Assembly (NCBI GenBank): GCA_902729315.2
Contig: LR746279.1
Location: 2,570,501 to 2,634,500, forward strand
Length of the DNA stretch: 64,000 nt
Direction of reading: 5' to 3'
Source of the DNA: Spirodela intermedia
Taxonomy: Eukaryota; Streptophyta; Magnoliopsida; Alismatales; Araceae
The notes beneath the pieces were generated by a model. The model saw nothing but the letters and a program-made list of their open reading frames with translations, had not been told where the DNA came from and searched no databases. The position numbers and the translations under genes are program-made. Within the stretch, counting starts at the first letter, position 1. Each line of letters starts with the position of its first letter. Shown here one piece after another: positions 41,101 to 54,900 of this stretch.

Positions 41101-42537
41101 GTTCTTCCTATTCCATGACACCATCCATATATATTTCCAAATCAAGACAGCCCTCAGCATCCATCGTCTTCCACAACTAATGAAGAGGCCTAGCCATTGA
41201 TTTGGGCATCTGGGCAGTAGAGATAGACTTGTGACAGTCCAGCAGGATCATTGACGCATACTCAGGAGGCATCCTAGGAGTTTGATCATCACCTTCACTC
41301 CATTTAATTTCCGAATGTAGGCGTAAACTTTGATGAGTTGATCCGTTCTGCGCCCAAATATTCTGATCTAACGACTAACGGGGGTCCCTAACAGAGGAAC
41401 TTAATCCTTCTCCTGGCTCCGTGGGTGTTCTTAGATCGTTCTACGAGGATCCAAGGATATGGAGAGAGAAAGAGGAACAAGAAGACTCTTCGATCTCACC
41501 TGAATGTCCTGGCAGGAAAACTGGGCACCGGTCCGCTCAGATTATTGTAAGATAAGTCCCTGGAACCATGGGAGGAAATGATAACATTATAATTTCACAA
41601 TAAATGAAGGGATTTCTTTCTACATGAGCAAATCTATGACCAACAGTAAAACCCGACAGAAAGATTCAGAGACTTTACAGAAACGAGAGATGAGTGATGC
41701 TCGCCAGAGACTGAGGAAACTCTCCGGATAGGCTGTTGTTGTTGAGCCTCCTGCAACCGGGGAAGCAGGGGGGAAGAACACCAATATGTTAATAGGGAAA
41801 AAGAGAGATGAAGGACCCAGAAGAGAGTTTCTCCAAATATGGGCTTACAGGTACTCGAGGTTCCTTAGTTGACCCAGAGACGAGGGGATTCGCCCCGTCA
41901 AGAGGTTGTTGGAGAGGTCCAGAGTCCGGAGGTGTGGCAGCTTCCCAATATCCGGTGGGATTGGGCCCGAGATGTTGTTGTTCTGCAGAAGCCTGCAGAA
42001 GAAAGAAGAAGGTGAGAGTAGAATGAAGAAGAAGAACAGGACGAAGAAGAAGAAGAAGTTCTCATCGAATATACACTGTCTGCAGATTCGTCAGGTTTCC
42101 GATGCTGGGAGAGAGGCTGCCGGAGAGGTTCTGGCTCGGAGTTCCTCTGCAATAGCGACAGAAGACCAAATTTAGAAGGCAAAACCAAGGAAGAACCAGT
42201 ACCCGATTTCAGAAATGGCATCTGCCCATACAGCCCGATGACGAGATTCTCCGGCGAGCAGGTGACCATGGTCCAGCTGCATGGATCCACAGAGTTCTTG
42301 TCCCAGTTCTCCAACACCCCGTGCGGGTCCTCCAGAGATTCTCTGATGCCAATGAGAGCTTGCACTGGAACAAGCAAAAGGAGGCCCAAAATGAGGAATC
42401 GAGAGAGAGATAGCGAGAGAGAGAGAGAGAGTAGAGCAGAAACCTTCATAGTTAATCCCCAAGGGAGAGAGCACAGAGACCACGGGAACCGAGAACCAGA
42501 GAAGAACCAGGAAACGTAAGCCACCGCCCCTCTCCAT
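38194..42537 (-). CDS. NIK: LRR receptor-like kinase of the NIK type (LRR-II)
   Basis: Eleven exons on the minus strand: 42537-42444, 42364-42232, 42146-42075, 41992-41849, 41750-41679, 41559-41500, 41071-40983, 40510-40361, 39849-39508, 39301-38922, 38511-38194. All phases join, giving 617 residues. A signal peptide (~1-25) is followed by an LRR N-terminal cap with '[10 protein letters not shown]', about five LRRs (77-190), and a TM helix (~234-257). The kinase has GKGGFG at 305-310, Lys326, HRD at 419-421 and DFG at 439-441, so it is an active RD kinase. The activation loop keeps Thr454, Thr455 and Thr460, equivalent by spacing to NIK1 Thr468/469/474. The C-terminus '[11 protein letters not shown]' is the NIK signature. 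NIK/CIK kinases are plasma-membrane co-receptors in development and antiviral translational control; SERKs are the nearest alternative but lack this tail. Confidence 0.94.
38572..38905. repeat. Degenerate minisatellite inside NIK intron 10
   Basis: Four imperfect units of about 70-95 bp fill most of the intron. Each starts with a 'cttctcgccgg.gctcag' block (about 38,579, 38,653, 38,727, 38,821) followed by CCCAAAA and a CT run. Units 3 and 4 also share a 'atgctt.tacgacgagaatc' block. The plus-strand frames running through 38,137-38,999 stay open because of this periodicity and the antisense of kinase exons. Confidence 0.75.
42412..42432. repeat. (GA)n in NIK intron 1, CT on the sense strand
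   Basis: A short GA run with a neighbouring GAGA stretch lies within the 79-base intron 1 (42,443-42,365), reading CT in the gene's own direction. Confidence 0.85.
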
Positions 42538-43400
42538 CTTCCCAACACCAACACTTCACTATAGTAGCAAGGCGGTTTCTACTCACTCCCCCTGTAGAGA
42601 TTCGAGCTGACCTTCTGGGTAACCTCTGAGCTTGGGGGCATGCCTGGAGGAAGATTCAAACTTTGCAGGTTTTCTCGCCTTCTCTGTCTCCCTCGGTTTC
42701 TAGCAGGCCATCATATCTCTGTCCCAAAGAACAGGCAGAGGCGAGGGGTTCCTCATGCTTCCCGAAGAAGGAAAAAGGGCAGGACTCAATCATGTCAAGC
42801 CTCCCATCACAGAGAGCCTGACATGTAGAGTCGGAATGGAAGTTTTTAGCGGTGCCCAATGCCCAGCTCTTGCAAAGCTCTCATCTTTTCATCCGAGATT
42901 TCGTAAAAAATACTACAGCACTCTAAATATGCTCCACCAGATCTCCCCATTTAATACAAATTCTCATTCTCCCTTTTATCTTCCCACCTGTGCGAGAAAG
43001 AGAGAGAGAAAGACTGAGCAAGAGAGCAGACTGAGCAAGAGATAGAGAGAGAGAAGTATAAGATTGTTAAATGGGGTAAATGGGCATCATGATATGCAAC
43101 CTTTGATGTGATGCAACACTGGTGGTGGGGAAGGGGAGAGATTCTGATGGGAAGTGGGGTGAGGAGGAGGAGAATAAAAAAACGTTCTTGTGGACCTGCC
43201 AATCTGTTCTACGGAGGAAGAGAACGAAGCGGGAGGAGGGAAGGCCAGCTAGCGGGACAGAGGAAGGGAGGGATGGGCCCCACGAAGTTGAACCCGTCAT
43301 GACCGTCGGATCCGTGTGCTCCTCTCGGGGCGACAGAAATTCCGCCGAGTAGATGACGACCCTTCACACTTCGAGGACAACGCATGGAGAGGTATAATAA
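42538..43400 (-). promoter_or_regulatory. Upstream region of the NIK-type gene
   Basis: Presumed leader and promoter. The sequence is more GC-balanced than the DNA beyond 43,400. Imperfect GA-rich stretches occur at 42,990-43,050. No convincing TATA box was identified. Plus frames at 42,755-43,045 and 43,108-43,352 have no motif and are not supported. Confidence 0.35.
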
Positions 43401-44330
43401 TCACATCGAGTTCGAGGAAGACCTTTTTGAAAAACGGATTATTTTCCCTTAAAAAGCATCTATTTTAGTATTATGTTTATTTTCATTGAAAAAATTACCC
43501 CTTGATTATCTAATCAATATTTTTTATAAAAAACCGTTTAAAAAATAATTTAAATTTATTATATTTCTTCACGAAATCTGTCTACAATAATTTTCCAATT
43601 TCTAAAAATGTTTTCAAAAGTTCATTAAGTTTTCTTCTTAAATACTAATAAGCATATCGTCGATATTTAGAATTTTACCATCAAATTACATGTAAAAGTG
43701 CAGAGCCTAGTCAGATGTTCTACATATTTGGGTTTGACCCAATTCTTAACACAGTCTGACCTCTCTCTCTCTCTCTCTCTCTCTCTCATACGTGCTTATA
43801 AACTGTTGGGTAAGATATGTCATAGACTTCACTAGGGCTAAGCTGAGCTGAATGCTCGCCTTTTAAGTTCCAACATCAAATTGGAAATTCGACCAAAGTT
43901 TTTACGATATAAGGGATCAATTAGGTAATGTCCACTCGCTTGATCAACAAAGATTTGAGAAAATACAAGATCAACTCCCTTTAAAATTAGATAATGTACC
44001 AAAATTTAATGACCGCCAATAAATCATTTCATAATTGTATTTTTTCTTGATTAAATGAAAATAAATCACTAGAACATAACTTGTCATTAGGAGATTAAAA
44101 AGATATAAAAATGAATCAAATGTTTTTTTTTCTCTGAATATGTGGTAATGCTCCCTAGTAACCCTCTTTTAATCAGATTCACCTTTCTTGTGGGAAGCCC
44201 AGCATTACGTGGTTTAGACCAAGTTTGTATTGTCGATCAAACAAATGGCCATTTTTCTCTAGATATCATGTTCTTACCATAATTAAATGCAACTACTATC
44301 TTTTTATTCAGAGAAGGAAAACCCATTAGT
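43401..44330. other. AT-rich spacer, no gene seen
   Basis: No open frame or domain. A (CT)n tract lies at about 43,760-43,788. Confidence 0.45.
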
Positions 44331-44334
44331 TTTA

Positions 44335-44590
44335 AGGTGTACTACTCTCAGGGACGAGCTGGTGGCAGCCGAGATCACGCGCCCGTGTGATGCCTTCCCG
44401 GCGGCGCCGGCGGAGTCAGGGCGGCGCGCCGCCGGAGTGTCGCCGTTTTTATACGGCGCCTCCTCTGCGCGGAAACAGTGAAATGGCCAATCAGAGAGCG
44501 TCAGCTCGGCGCCTCCGGGGCGGGGCAGAGAAAGGAGAAGGCTGCCAAGGTCTTCTCTGCCACTGCCGCCTCCAAGTGAGAAAACCAGAG
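44335..44590 (+). promoter_or_regulatory. CpG-rich promoter-like island without a gene
   Basis: A sharply bounded GC/CpG-rich block in AT-rich DNA. It contains GGCGCC and GGCGCGCC palindromes, 'ggccaatcag' (CCAAT-type core) near 44,483, and 'ggggcgggg' (GC-box) near 44,517. Frames at 44,287-44,481 and 44,387-44,656 have no recognisable motif. It may be an orphan promoter, a lost first exon or a GC-rich TE fragment. Confidence 0.4.
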
Positions 44591-45767
44591 GGGACGGACC
44601 ACCGTAAGCAGAAGGGTTGTTTGCAAAATAAGTATTTCATGGAGGTTTCTTTTTAAGGAATCTAACATGTGGAGGACTTTATTCCCAAAGAGTTGACTAG
44701 TTTATGGTCGCTGTAAAGTAGGGCTATATTGTTTACAAGATATTATCTAACTTTGGTTGTCATTCTGTCCCTGGAAACATAATGTGGCTCATGAGCTAGT
44801 CATCAGTTCATGTGCCGTTGACTTACCACAGGTAAAAAATGAGATGCCCTAAATACCCTCGTCTAAGTAAACCCTAACCCTCATTTCTGCTGAATTGATG
44901 ACAATCTCTCAAGAGGAACATGGTCTAATTGTCCTTTTTTTTATAAAAAAATTACCAATTTTAAATACCATTTATTTTTTTTCGAAATATATCACTAGCT
45001 CATTGAAATCATGATCCTCGTTTTCAGCAGCTTGTGGGTGAAAAAGGTTAAAATAATATTACAGAAAACCTAAATCTCATTGTAAGGCACCTGTGATACC
45101 TTCAAGCAGTTACTTTGGAGGAAAGGAACGCTACTCATCAAAATCCATCACGAGCCCATAGCCACATTTGGAAAGACATTGCCTTTCTTCCTTCTTGGAA
45201 CCAGGATCTTCCTTTCTCTCTCTCTCTCTCTCTCTTCCTTTGCTCACATTGGCCGACTAGATTATCAGTTGGATGTCAGAATAATCATAAAACTGAAAAT
45301 CTCCTCCATGGGCCGTAAGAACTGTCGTCCAAAAGTAATGCGAGAAATCAAGGATAACAACCTCCATGGGTCTTTCCGAGATACGAACAAGTCCAGAGAA
45401 AACTCTGTGGCAATGGGCGATGGGATCTTGTCCATTAAGATTTTCTCTCAAGGATATGTTTGACAATTCACCCGTCCAGGGCCCCACACCCCGAAGGGCA
45501 CGGAGGGTTCTTTAATGCAGCGATCGCCGGCCAGCCCTTGGCCCCAGGAAGCCCGGGTATTTTGTCGTCTCGCCTGGACATCGCACCATTGGAAGTTGGC
45601 GTCGTTCGTCTTTCCTGACGGCGGTCCTGCACGAGAAAGAGAGAGAAAGGAGTAGAGAGAGCTGGTTAGATAAGAGGGAGGGATAGATGACGAGAGACGG
45701 ACAGAAAGCGAAGACTCAGACATGGAGAAAGTTAGAATAGGGAGAGAGACAGAAAAAGCGAGCGTCC

Positions 45768-45825
<58 letters not shown>

Positions 45826-46900
45826 GAAAGAGAAAGATGAGGGAGCCAATGAGGAAGAGAGGTAGAAAGAGGAGGATCGGAGAGAGAGCAATGACCTGCG
45901 GGTTCTGACGAGAATTATGTGCGCGACGGGTAACAAATGGGAGTCCTCGTCCCCTTGGGGATTCTAAATCTGTGGGGAAAAAAAAACGTGATTCTGTGTC
46001 CAAATTAGATCTGTAAAGTAATTCAACACTGTGACTCGAGTCACCACTCGAGCTTCTTACGAGCAGAAACTGAAGTTATTGACTTATTGACTTGTTAGCT
46101 TCTTCAGGACTATTCAGTCTTTGGCTCGAAGCTTGTGGGTACAAATAGCTTCCTACTCGAAACCAAGAAAATCTAGAACGTGAAACAAATAGCTTAAGAT
46201 CTTTGACTGCGGGTACTCTTCTTCAGTTCTCTTGGGTTTCCTTTTTGCCGCATAGATGATCGCCCTAGCTGCTGGGAGTGGTTGGAGAACCAATAAATGG
46301 CTTTCAGCTGCCCATATAAAGTATGTTTTGGTGGATAATAAATGTGAGAAGTCTGTACAAAGGGGGCAACCAGGCCTTATAACGGGTTGATCGGCTAAAA
46401 GGTATTGTCACCTAATAAGAAGACGAAATGACTTGACATCCCTCACTAGATCTTTTCTTTCTCATTACAGACAATTAAACGTACTAACTTCAGTAACTTA
46501 GGGTGCAATGTATACATTGATGGGTTGACCCACTTACAGACAGTTTTGTTCATTTTATTTAGTGTTTAAGATAGGATTTAAGTTTCATATGTACATTATA
46601 TATTTATCAATATTTAGTAATGAACTAAAAATATTATGATAAAAGTAGATTCCTTAAGGTACTTTCAAGTGGACCCCCTCTCACATTCTTCATATGATCA
46701 AAGGACTCCAATATTTGGTGCATGTGCAATAGTAGAGGCAAGCTGTAATAGTATCCTTAATTAATAGATATATAATAAATAGGCAACACATATTATTATA
46801 GACTTTGAAATCATTAATGTAAATTGCTTTCAATCTTATTCATTGCAACGATAATATTATATATCATAGGATATGAACTGTTTCAGAAGAAGAACAACGG
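44591..46900. other. Intergenic DNA with microsatellites, no gene seen
   Basis: CT run near 45,213-45,234 and a long GA run at about 45,768-45,822. A stretch at 45,440-45,620 is GC-richer but without a recognisable domain. Frames at 45,448-46,003 (-) are driven by the GA array. Confidence 0.45.
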
Positions 46901-49823
46901 TTAATCGTAACCATAATGAATGGGGAAGTAATTCTCTCTTCCATTCCGCTGGATTCTCGATGGACGAATCGAAAGGTGACTACAGTCCATCCAAACAAAA
47001 AAAGCATATCCCTATTCACGCTACTCGACATGCGCTCTAATCCATCCGTATAACCTGCAATTATAAGGCACGGGTCCCAGCTGACGAACCCTTTCAACCC
47101 CTCCAAGTTCCTGTCCATCTCTCAATGACACCACCAAGTACTCTTCCCTTCAAAACATCTCGCTTTTGGCGTAAGCCATGTGTTCTCCATCTTTCCCTAC
47201 CTATCGTTGTTTGTCATTCTTTTACGATGAGCAGTGGGAGATGGTGCACGGTAGGTTGTCATGAATAGTCCAATTGGTAGCTTATTTATTGGACTTTCCG
47301 ACGCTATCGCCTGTATCCTTCAGAGATTCGACGATGATAGTTCAAAGAGTAATTATTCCACAGGTGCCTATGAAAAGAAAACGAAATAAGAAATGATGTC
47401 AGATTTGTTTCATATTTCGTGTCCATTCTTCTCTCGTCCGTGGTGAGTCCCATGAGGTCGATTCCGTTTCTCAATGCTTGCAGAAATGGAAAGCAGGCGG
47501 GAAAAATCTACGTGAGAATCGTCAGGGGTAGGGGGGAGGTGGTTGGGGAAGGAGCTCTGCAAGTGCCAGCATCGGCTTGTCTTGATCTTCCCTTCTGGCA
47601 AGGGGTTCCAATAGGAGGGCCATCCGGGAGGACGATCCCCTTGTGAAGACGATCTCCCTGCAGACCATTTACGTGACTTCCATTCACTGCCTTTGCGCGT
47701 AAATAATTAACACTCAGCTGGTCGAGGATTCTTCAACATCTTTCTCTTACATTCCAGCCATTTTCTCTCTGTATTTGTTTATATTGTTATGGACGAAGAA
47801 ACACACACACACATATATTGTAAATCTATGCACAGAGCGGGCGAACAAGAGAGAGAATCCAGGCAAACGGAATGTTGTATTGAACATTAATGATACCGTA
47901 CTATTCACAGCGCGGGCGAGCGAGAGAGGGAGAGAGAGGAGTATCCAGTCAAGCGAATAATGTATTGAACACTAATGACACCGAATTTATGCTTGGTATA
48001 AAAAACTCGGAATTTTTTTTGTATGTTTGTTGATTCTTTAACTTGATGCTGCAGGGATTATACCTATTTCGGCATCAGTTTTGAAAATGGTGGTAATAGA
48101 TTCTGGATCCAGGCTAAGTTTTCCGAGTACATGAAAGTCGTTTGTAGATGTCAATTGTGTCTCGAATGTACGCTACAGGAATATCTCCACTCTCCGAAGA
48201 AGTTTATCTCCCAACGGTCAAATGGAAATATGAGAACTCAAATTGACCTAAGATCATCGATTCTTCTGGGTGATATTGATCGGAAGAATTATCTTATCAA
48301 TTATGGGGTTACTACAAACCATGTCTTTCATTAGCTTCTGCTGGATATCCTCGATATGTAGCTCCATTTAAAAGGCGGAAAATAAGAATAGCATACTAAG
48401 TTGTCGATGAAAATGGACACTCAAGAGCCCGCCCTTATAAACTAATCACGTGCTTTAAACAGAGATAAAGCGAAAGACACAAGAACAAAGTGGTGTTTTC
48501 CGACGTAACGTAACCTGGGGATTAGAAGAGCCTCTAATTACCACCTGAACGAGTCAAAACTGGTGATTCTGCTCTGAGTACCATCAGATCTTGAACATCT
48601 ACTATCCATCTAGATATGCGTATTGTTGGTTACCCACGCATGGCCTTATCCATCCTAAGATTATGAAATTGTGGTTAAGCACGGACTGTTTTCTGAAGGG
48701 CATCATCACCCGGTTCCCTTCATCATTCAACACCACACAACAAAGTCTTCTCTTCGCCACATGGTGCAGTTGAGGTGACCCATGTGATGCCCATTCTCCC
48801 GTACCTCTCCTGAGTAACTACCTATGATTCCCAGTGGGGCGCCAGTTGGTAGCGCCTATTGAAGACAATGATGTAGGGTTGGATCAACTACAGTTCAAAG
48901 GCTGTGGAAGGGTTTCTTCCTTCGTTTGTTGTTCTCCTTCCTATTTTGGCGAGTCACATAACTTCCATGGGAGGCCAAGCAATCGCGAGAATTTACCTGC
49001 AGAATCAACGATGGTGAGACACTAGGGGGGCAAGGAGATCTTCTCACTGTTGTATCGTTCTTCCTTTATCTGTATGTGGGTGGGTGGCCGGGAGGAGGGA
49101 GAGGGGGGTTGGGATTCCCAGAGATGGGTTTGCGAAGAGGACAACTCCCACCCTCACAAAGACGATCTCCGTCCAATCAATTCAGATCACTTTTATGCGC
49201 ACTAAAAGGACGGCTGATCTCCCTTTTTTCATTTCCCGTCGACTTTACACCCTCTCTGTCTACTCATGGGACCAACTATTATGGGAATATAAGACCTTTG
49301 ATGTGGATGTATCCCGTCTGTTTAAGGTATTTTTTTGCTGTAACGAGAATTTGCCACAATGGGCCCTGGAAATCAGAAACGTCTTTAGTTCAAATCCTCT
49401 TACCCCACCATCTTGCAGGAGGCTGTCGTCAACGGAGCATGAGACTTCTGGCTGGGGTAACAGGACTCAACATCTCAGTAATAGTGGAAATAGATGGAAG
49501 AAGTATTGCGGAACTGAAGATGCCTTCGGTTTAGTCCTTCCATTCTGTTCTTTGTCCTCCCAGAAACTCCCCGAGTCCTTCTCACCCCTTGTCTTGGAAA
49601 GCGTGGCTAGCATCTTCCCCAACCTTCGTTAGGTAAGACGGCCAGGACAAATCAACAGGGGCCCACACGTCCTCTCCCTCCCTCTTCTTCTCTTTCCCTC
49701 TAAACTTACTCATAGGCACCAGTCTCACATCCAATCGAGAAGATCGAACGCTCCCAGATTATCAGGAGGCTTGAAGAACGTTCTGGGGAGGCTAGTCTAT
49801 ATATATCTTAAGAGAGCGAGAGG

Positions 49824-49858
<35 letters not shown>

Positions 49859-51900
49859 CGGGAGTGAGCCTGAATGGGAGTTGGGCAGCTTTTCTGGACC
49901 AGGAATCCGTGATGGCCTCTGATGCCACTGCTGGAGATGAACGAAAATACGGACAAAAGGTTAATTTTAAAAGGGTCCAAGGCTGAACCCATCTTAGCGA
50001 GCACCTTGGAAAATGGGGTGCGGCTGGACCGGATCTAGCGGAAGCAGGATCGCTGTGTTCCTTCTGATAAAGCAGCCGGTGGTTACGAAAGCTTAGACGG
50101 AAATAGTCAAAAACAGCACGGAAACAAGACATTAAGGATCTCTGTCACGGTTATTTTCCCAGGAATTCAACGGTACTTCCATGAACTTAACTTCATTTGG
50201 AATTTGTCTCACCGGCGCTAATCCTGTGAGAGTTCTCCCGTACAAGCATGTGTTAGTCTCTTATGCATTATCTTAAGAATGCTTGCCATTGTAATCATCC
50301 TCTTCCCCAAGCGTGAGTATCCGAGTCAGGAGTTACATCAATTTGGCATTTCTGTTGATCTTTACAGCTGTTATTACCAAGATTATCCGCCTCCAGTTTT
50401 TTTTTGACGTTGTACACGGACCACGTTCCTGATGATGGGTCTCAAGACAATTATAGAAATCCTCCACTACCGAACAGTCAAATCTATCTTTGATAATTGT
50501 TTCAATATGCAAGATCTAGAAATCATCACTTGCAGTGACACACCTTCCGTTTAGTTTCTGGGCTCTTGGTTCAGCTCATTAGTATTCAATCCATCAGGGG
50601 CTATCACGAGTAGTGAGAGGAAATGCATGGTGCGACGAGGTGTGTAGAACCAAATGAAACAAGGCGGAAAGATTCTCCATTCCGTTTGATCTTTCGTGCT
50701 CGCTCATCTCTCCTGTCGTTAGTTTCATGAAGTTATTGTACGGCAATATTGCAGAAGGGCGAAATTGAGCCGGGAGGGTTTCTGATTAGAATCATGGATG
50801 AGATGTTTGCTTTTCCGTCATGGGGGATGTCGAGTTGTTTGCTTTTCCGTCATGAAAGGAGTTTCTAGAGGAGAGCCTCTTTACATAACAACTCCATCCT
50901 CACGAAGACGATTCTCTATCCCATCCACATCAAAGCATGGGGCCAAGAAGGGATGCTTCCCTTCTTTCTTTTCTGTCTCCCGCCACTCTGCTTAGGAGGC
51001 CCTCAGCAACGAGAACACTTCGACGTTGAAATATTCTTCCATATAAAGTAATTTCTACGTAATTATCGGAGTTGTTGAATTGGGACCTGGAGATGACACC
51101 ATTATTTTAAGCCTGTGATCCTCCTTGTGTAGTGCGGAAGCTTCTTCCCCCATGGTCACTGATTCCTACCCTTGCGGTATTGCACCAGGCTGGAGCCGTC
51201 AGGGGACAGGACTCCCTGTTCTGAGAGCAGGGCTAACTGGGAGTAGGCCACTACAGATGTGACGAGGCCTCTTCCAATTTACCTTCTCGTGAGAATCTCT
51301 CCCTGTCGCTCTAGGCTCCTTGTCTTTACAGGGTGACTTACATCTTCTCCACCCACTGTTTAAGAGGAACGTGAGGACAAAAACACCACCGACCCCACGT
51401 TCTCTTTCTCTCTCTATATCTTTCTATCGGTCTTTTCTCTCTCTCTCTAACACAAATATGGGAATGATAACCTGGGCAACATAAGGAAACTTGAATCCCT
51501 TTAGTCGGACAGGAGCTGGCGAGGTGGGGGTCCCACTGTAAATGTCCCCCGTCCAGCTGTTCCACGGCTTCTCTCTCCGTCTGGGCCCGCTCCACTCTGT
51601 CCTAAATCCAGGAGAGAGAAAGAAGTGGGGGTGGGGAGAGAGAGAGAGAGAGAGAGAGCGTCCGGGGGGGTGGGGATCGGTTTCACGTTGGGCCAGAGAA
51701 AACGACGTGAGCGTGAGCTGGGATGGGTGTAGGGCTCGCTTTCCTGGCCTGGTAATCCCACGTGGCATCTGCAACTTCCGGAGGAGTGATACAGATCGGG
51801 AGGGAATCGGTTTCACCGGGAGACCTCGGTGGGGATGATAAAGCTCCGAGGATTGTTTCTTCCTCCCATGTATGACTGCAGGCGCCCAAGAAAAAGTACA
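46901..51900. repeat. Diverged dispersed-repeat region, part 1
   Basis: No gene recognised. Several blocks recur within the region and again at 55.6-59.9 kb. Examples: 'gacatgcgct.ctaa' at about 47,033 and 55,791; 'gagccatgtgac'-type blocks at 47,173, 48,775 and 58,491; 'aagacgat.tc' blocks at 47,646, 49,161 and 50,917; and a stretch around 49,083-49,380 that aligns with 56,380-56,735. The unit length and borders are unclear. GA runs lie at 49,821-49,857 and 51,636-51,658. Confidence 0.5.
47831..47983 (+). repeat. Two tandem ~75-bp units
   Basis: Units start at 47,831 and 47,906 ('cacag.gcgggcga') and end with 'gtattgaacattaatgatacc' and its near-identical form with 'actaatgacacc'. The second unit has an expanded GAGA segment. 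Confidence 0.8.
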
Positions 51901-54900
51901 CGCTAATTGTCTAAAATAAGCTAAATTGAGGCTAGTTTCCTAGGTACTTTGGTTGATAAACGCTCCAATATCTAATATCCACTCGAATATTTAGTGATGC
52001 AGAACCAATGGTCGCAAATATGATGACGCATCGCATAAAACTCGTTCTCTTGCTACCATGGACATGACCAAGTAAATGCTTTGACCTTTTGAGGGGCTCG
52101 AGGGAACGTCGCTTCAGAGGAAAAGCACAAAGTCGCCATCAGCTCGGAAATCCTCTCGTATTTCCTCGATGGAAAGCATGAAATGTGAGATTTTGTTGTT
52201 TATTAGCTAAACAATTTTCGAGGAGAGACCTGTAAGGATATAATGAAAATAAAAGGGAAGTTATTAAAGATGTTGAGGGTTTCAACTCAAATCTAATTAT
52301 CAATGAGGTAAGTCGTAGAGGTTTGCTTTTCTGTTTTTTTATTGACTTGTGGGATTTGTGATGAAGACAATTTCATGAGATCATTTTTATTCAATGAAAT
52401 TTGTAGTCAAATTTCAAATCAATTGATGACGAACATAGTAGTCTCAATAATTACAAGTTTTTGTAACAAACAAAAAGAATTGTTCTCACAGTACTATGCA
52501 ACTCAAAGAATTTTGGAGAAATGCTGGACATAAAACCTGAAATAATTTCATCTTGCATTCATATGTGAAATACAAATCAAAGTTCTTAAATCAAAATGTA
52601 TCTACTTCAAGCTAGGTGAACATGCTACCCAACTCAAGATGAAATCGGCACCTATAGTTAGCTACATGATTAAACTTGTCCCTTTTAATTTGAGACTAGT
52701 CACATTCTTAGTCAATCTACCTACAATCAACTACGTAGATATGATATTTGATCATTGGAGAATTAGTAAACGGTTTTTTACATCTATGTATTGGATTGTT
52801 TACATTAGTCAACCTAAAATGAGGTTTATAGCCATCCAATTCTTGGACAAATGCTAAGACCCTATATTGCTCCATAGTCAAATCTCTATAATATTGAAAT
52901 TCAGAATATGATTAATATCCAAATAATTTTTCTCCTATGTAGATTTTATGTAAAAAATACGGTTACTAGACATAAAAAAATTAGCTCTATCATATAGCTC
53001 CAAAACATGGCACAATCAGACTCGAAATTCAAGATTAAGGCATACCCTTCCAATCCTTCATTTAGAAAACTAGAGGTTTTACTATGTAATTCAGAAAGTT
53101 AGAAATTTATCATAATAATGCACTTAGTGTAATGAAAACCCTTAGTACTTTGATTTTATAAGTTGTCTCAACAGCTGTGATAAAAATGATTAAACTAAAT
53201 GATGAAGTTATCATTTTTAGAGAGAAAAGCTTTTTATTGAGTGGGTGGCCAGTGACCTCTAGATATCTTTGGTCTGTTCTTGATTTTTCACATTTCTCTT
53301 GAAATGCCCTTTGAGTGTATTGAAGGTCCATTAGGATAAACTTTATTATGTATTAAGTAAAAAAATTAGAGCACTCAAATGAATTTTATTTGGCTTATGC
53401 ATGTAATTTACAAGATGATTTCCCTATAGGAATATCTTTGAGGTAAACGGTCTAAGCATCCATGGATGCTATGGGTGTCAATTGGGATCTAAGATGGATT
53501 TAGATCCTATTCAGTCAAATTTGGACAAAAGAAAGACTGATCCAAGAAGGGAATTGGGCTGGGGTCAGACTCATTTTCAAAAGAAAAGATGGGGCCAAGA
53601 GAAAGGAATGTCCATCTCTTCCTTTTCTCTCTCCCAACCAACTCTCTAAGACATCTATTGGGGAGGCTTTCACAGCTACCCCAACAACCTTTGGAAGTAT
53701 GACTCATGAGATTGAAGAGGAACATCCAGCCTTTGATCAAGGATCAATAATATAATAAAAATTAGAGAATTCCACGATGTATCCATTGAGAGGCATTAAC
53801 CACTTATCTTCTATGTGTTACTTTCCTTCTCTCTCATAACTACCTAATTTTCTTTATAAAAACATGATTTCGTGTATTATTTGAAAAAAAAAGAAGAGGT
53901 AATGACGTTTATGTTAGAGAATTTCTCTTTAGTTTTCACCTTTTTCTTTGAGGGAGATGGTGAGAGTCAATTGTTCCTTAGGGAGAGGTTGTGAGGTCAA
54001 CTCCTAATCCTTGGAGAGGTGACCATTTTCATTCCACTCATCCACCATTCTCACCCTTTCATTTCTATTTTCATCACTCTCTGAAATCATTGAAGAGAAA
54101 TTGTGAAGTCCACAAGTCAAGAATCATAGGATTGCATCTCTCCATAGCAAGGTACTATTGACTTAATTTTAGTGATTTATAATCAAATTTCAAGTCTCTA
54201 TTGCAAATTACCATTGAGTGAACTTAGGAAAATCATAACTTGTCTATTTTAGTGATCCATACACCTTAACCTAGATTTTGATCTGACATTTTGAATAAGG
54301 TCAAATCATAATTATTAGATGAATAAGATCCTTTCTTATGAAAGTTACAAGATTTCGATTAACCACTCCCTTAAACTTTACTTGCATCTTTGACAATTCA
54401 CTAAGTTGTCTTGATCCTAAGTTATTTAAATCTTTGATTTGGATTTTCTCGATAGTGTCTCACATCAATCTCTCATCATCTCTTTTACTGAATGTAAGGT
54501 GTAATGTTCTGAAATATACTTAATAGATGTTGAGGTTCTTTGTATTTTGGATTGCACATGAGATATGACATATGCTAAAAGCCCAATCTTTAGTTCATTA
54601 TTTTCTTCTATTATAGATCATGAGTCTCTTTTTTTTTTTATTGTCTACTAATGTTGAAGAGATTAAAAGTGTTTTTGATTGAAAAAAATGTTAATTGTTT
54701 CTTTTTTATTCTATCTCTCATTTAAATTCATCATGTTATTTCACTAATGACATTATGAAAATGAATGTGGAAGTAAATAATTATTTAAGTCTTGAAACAT
54801 ATTTTTAGGAGAATTATTTAATTATAATGTTTATAGTTATTGTGTGCCCAAGAGATGCTTAATAGTAAGACACTCCAAATGATGAAGAGATATATTGTCA

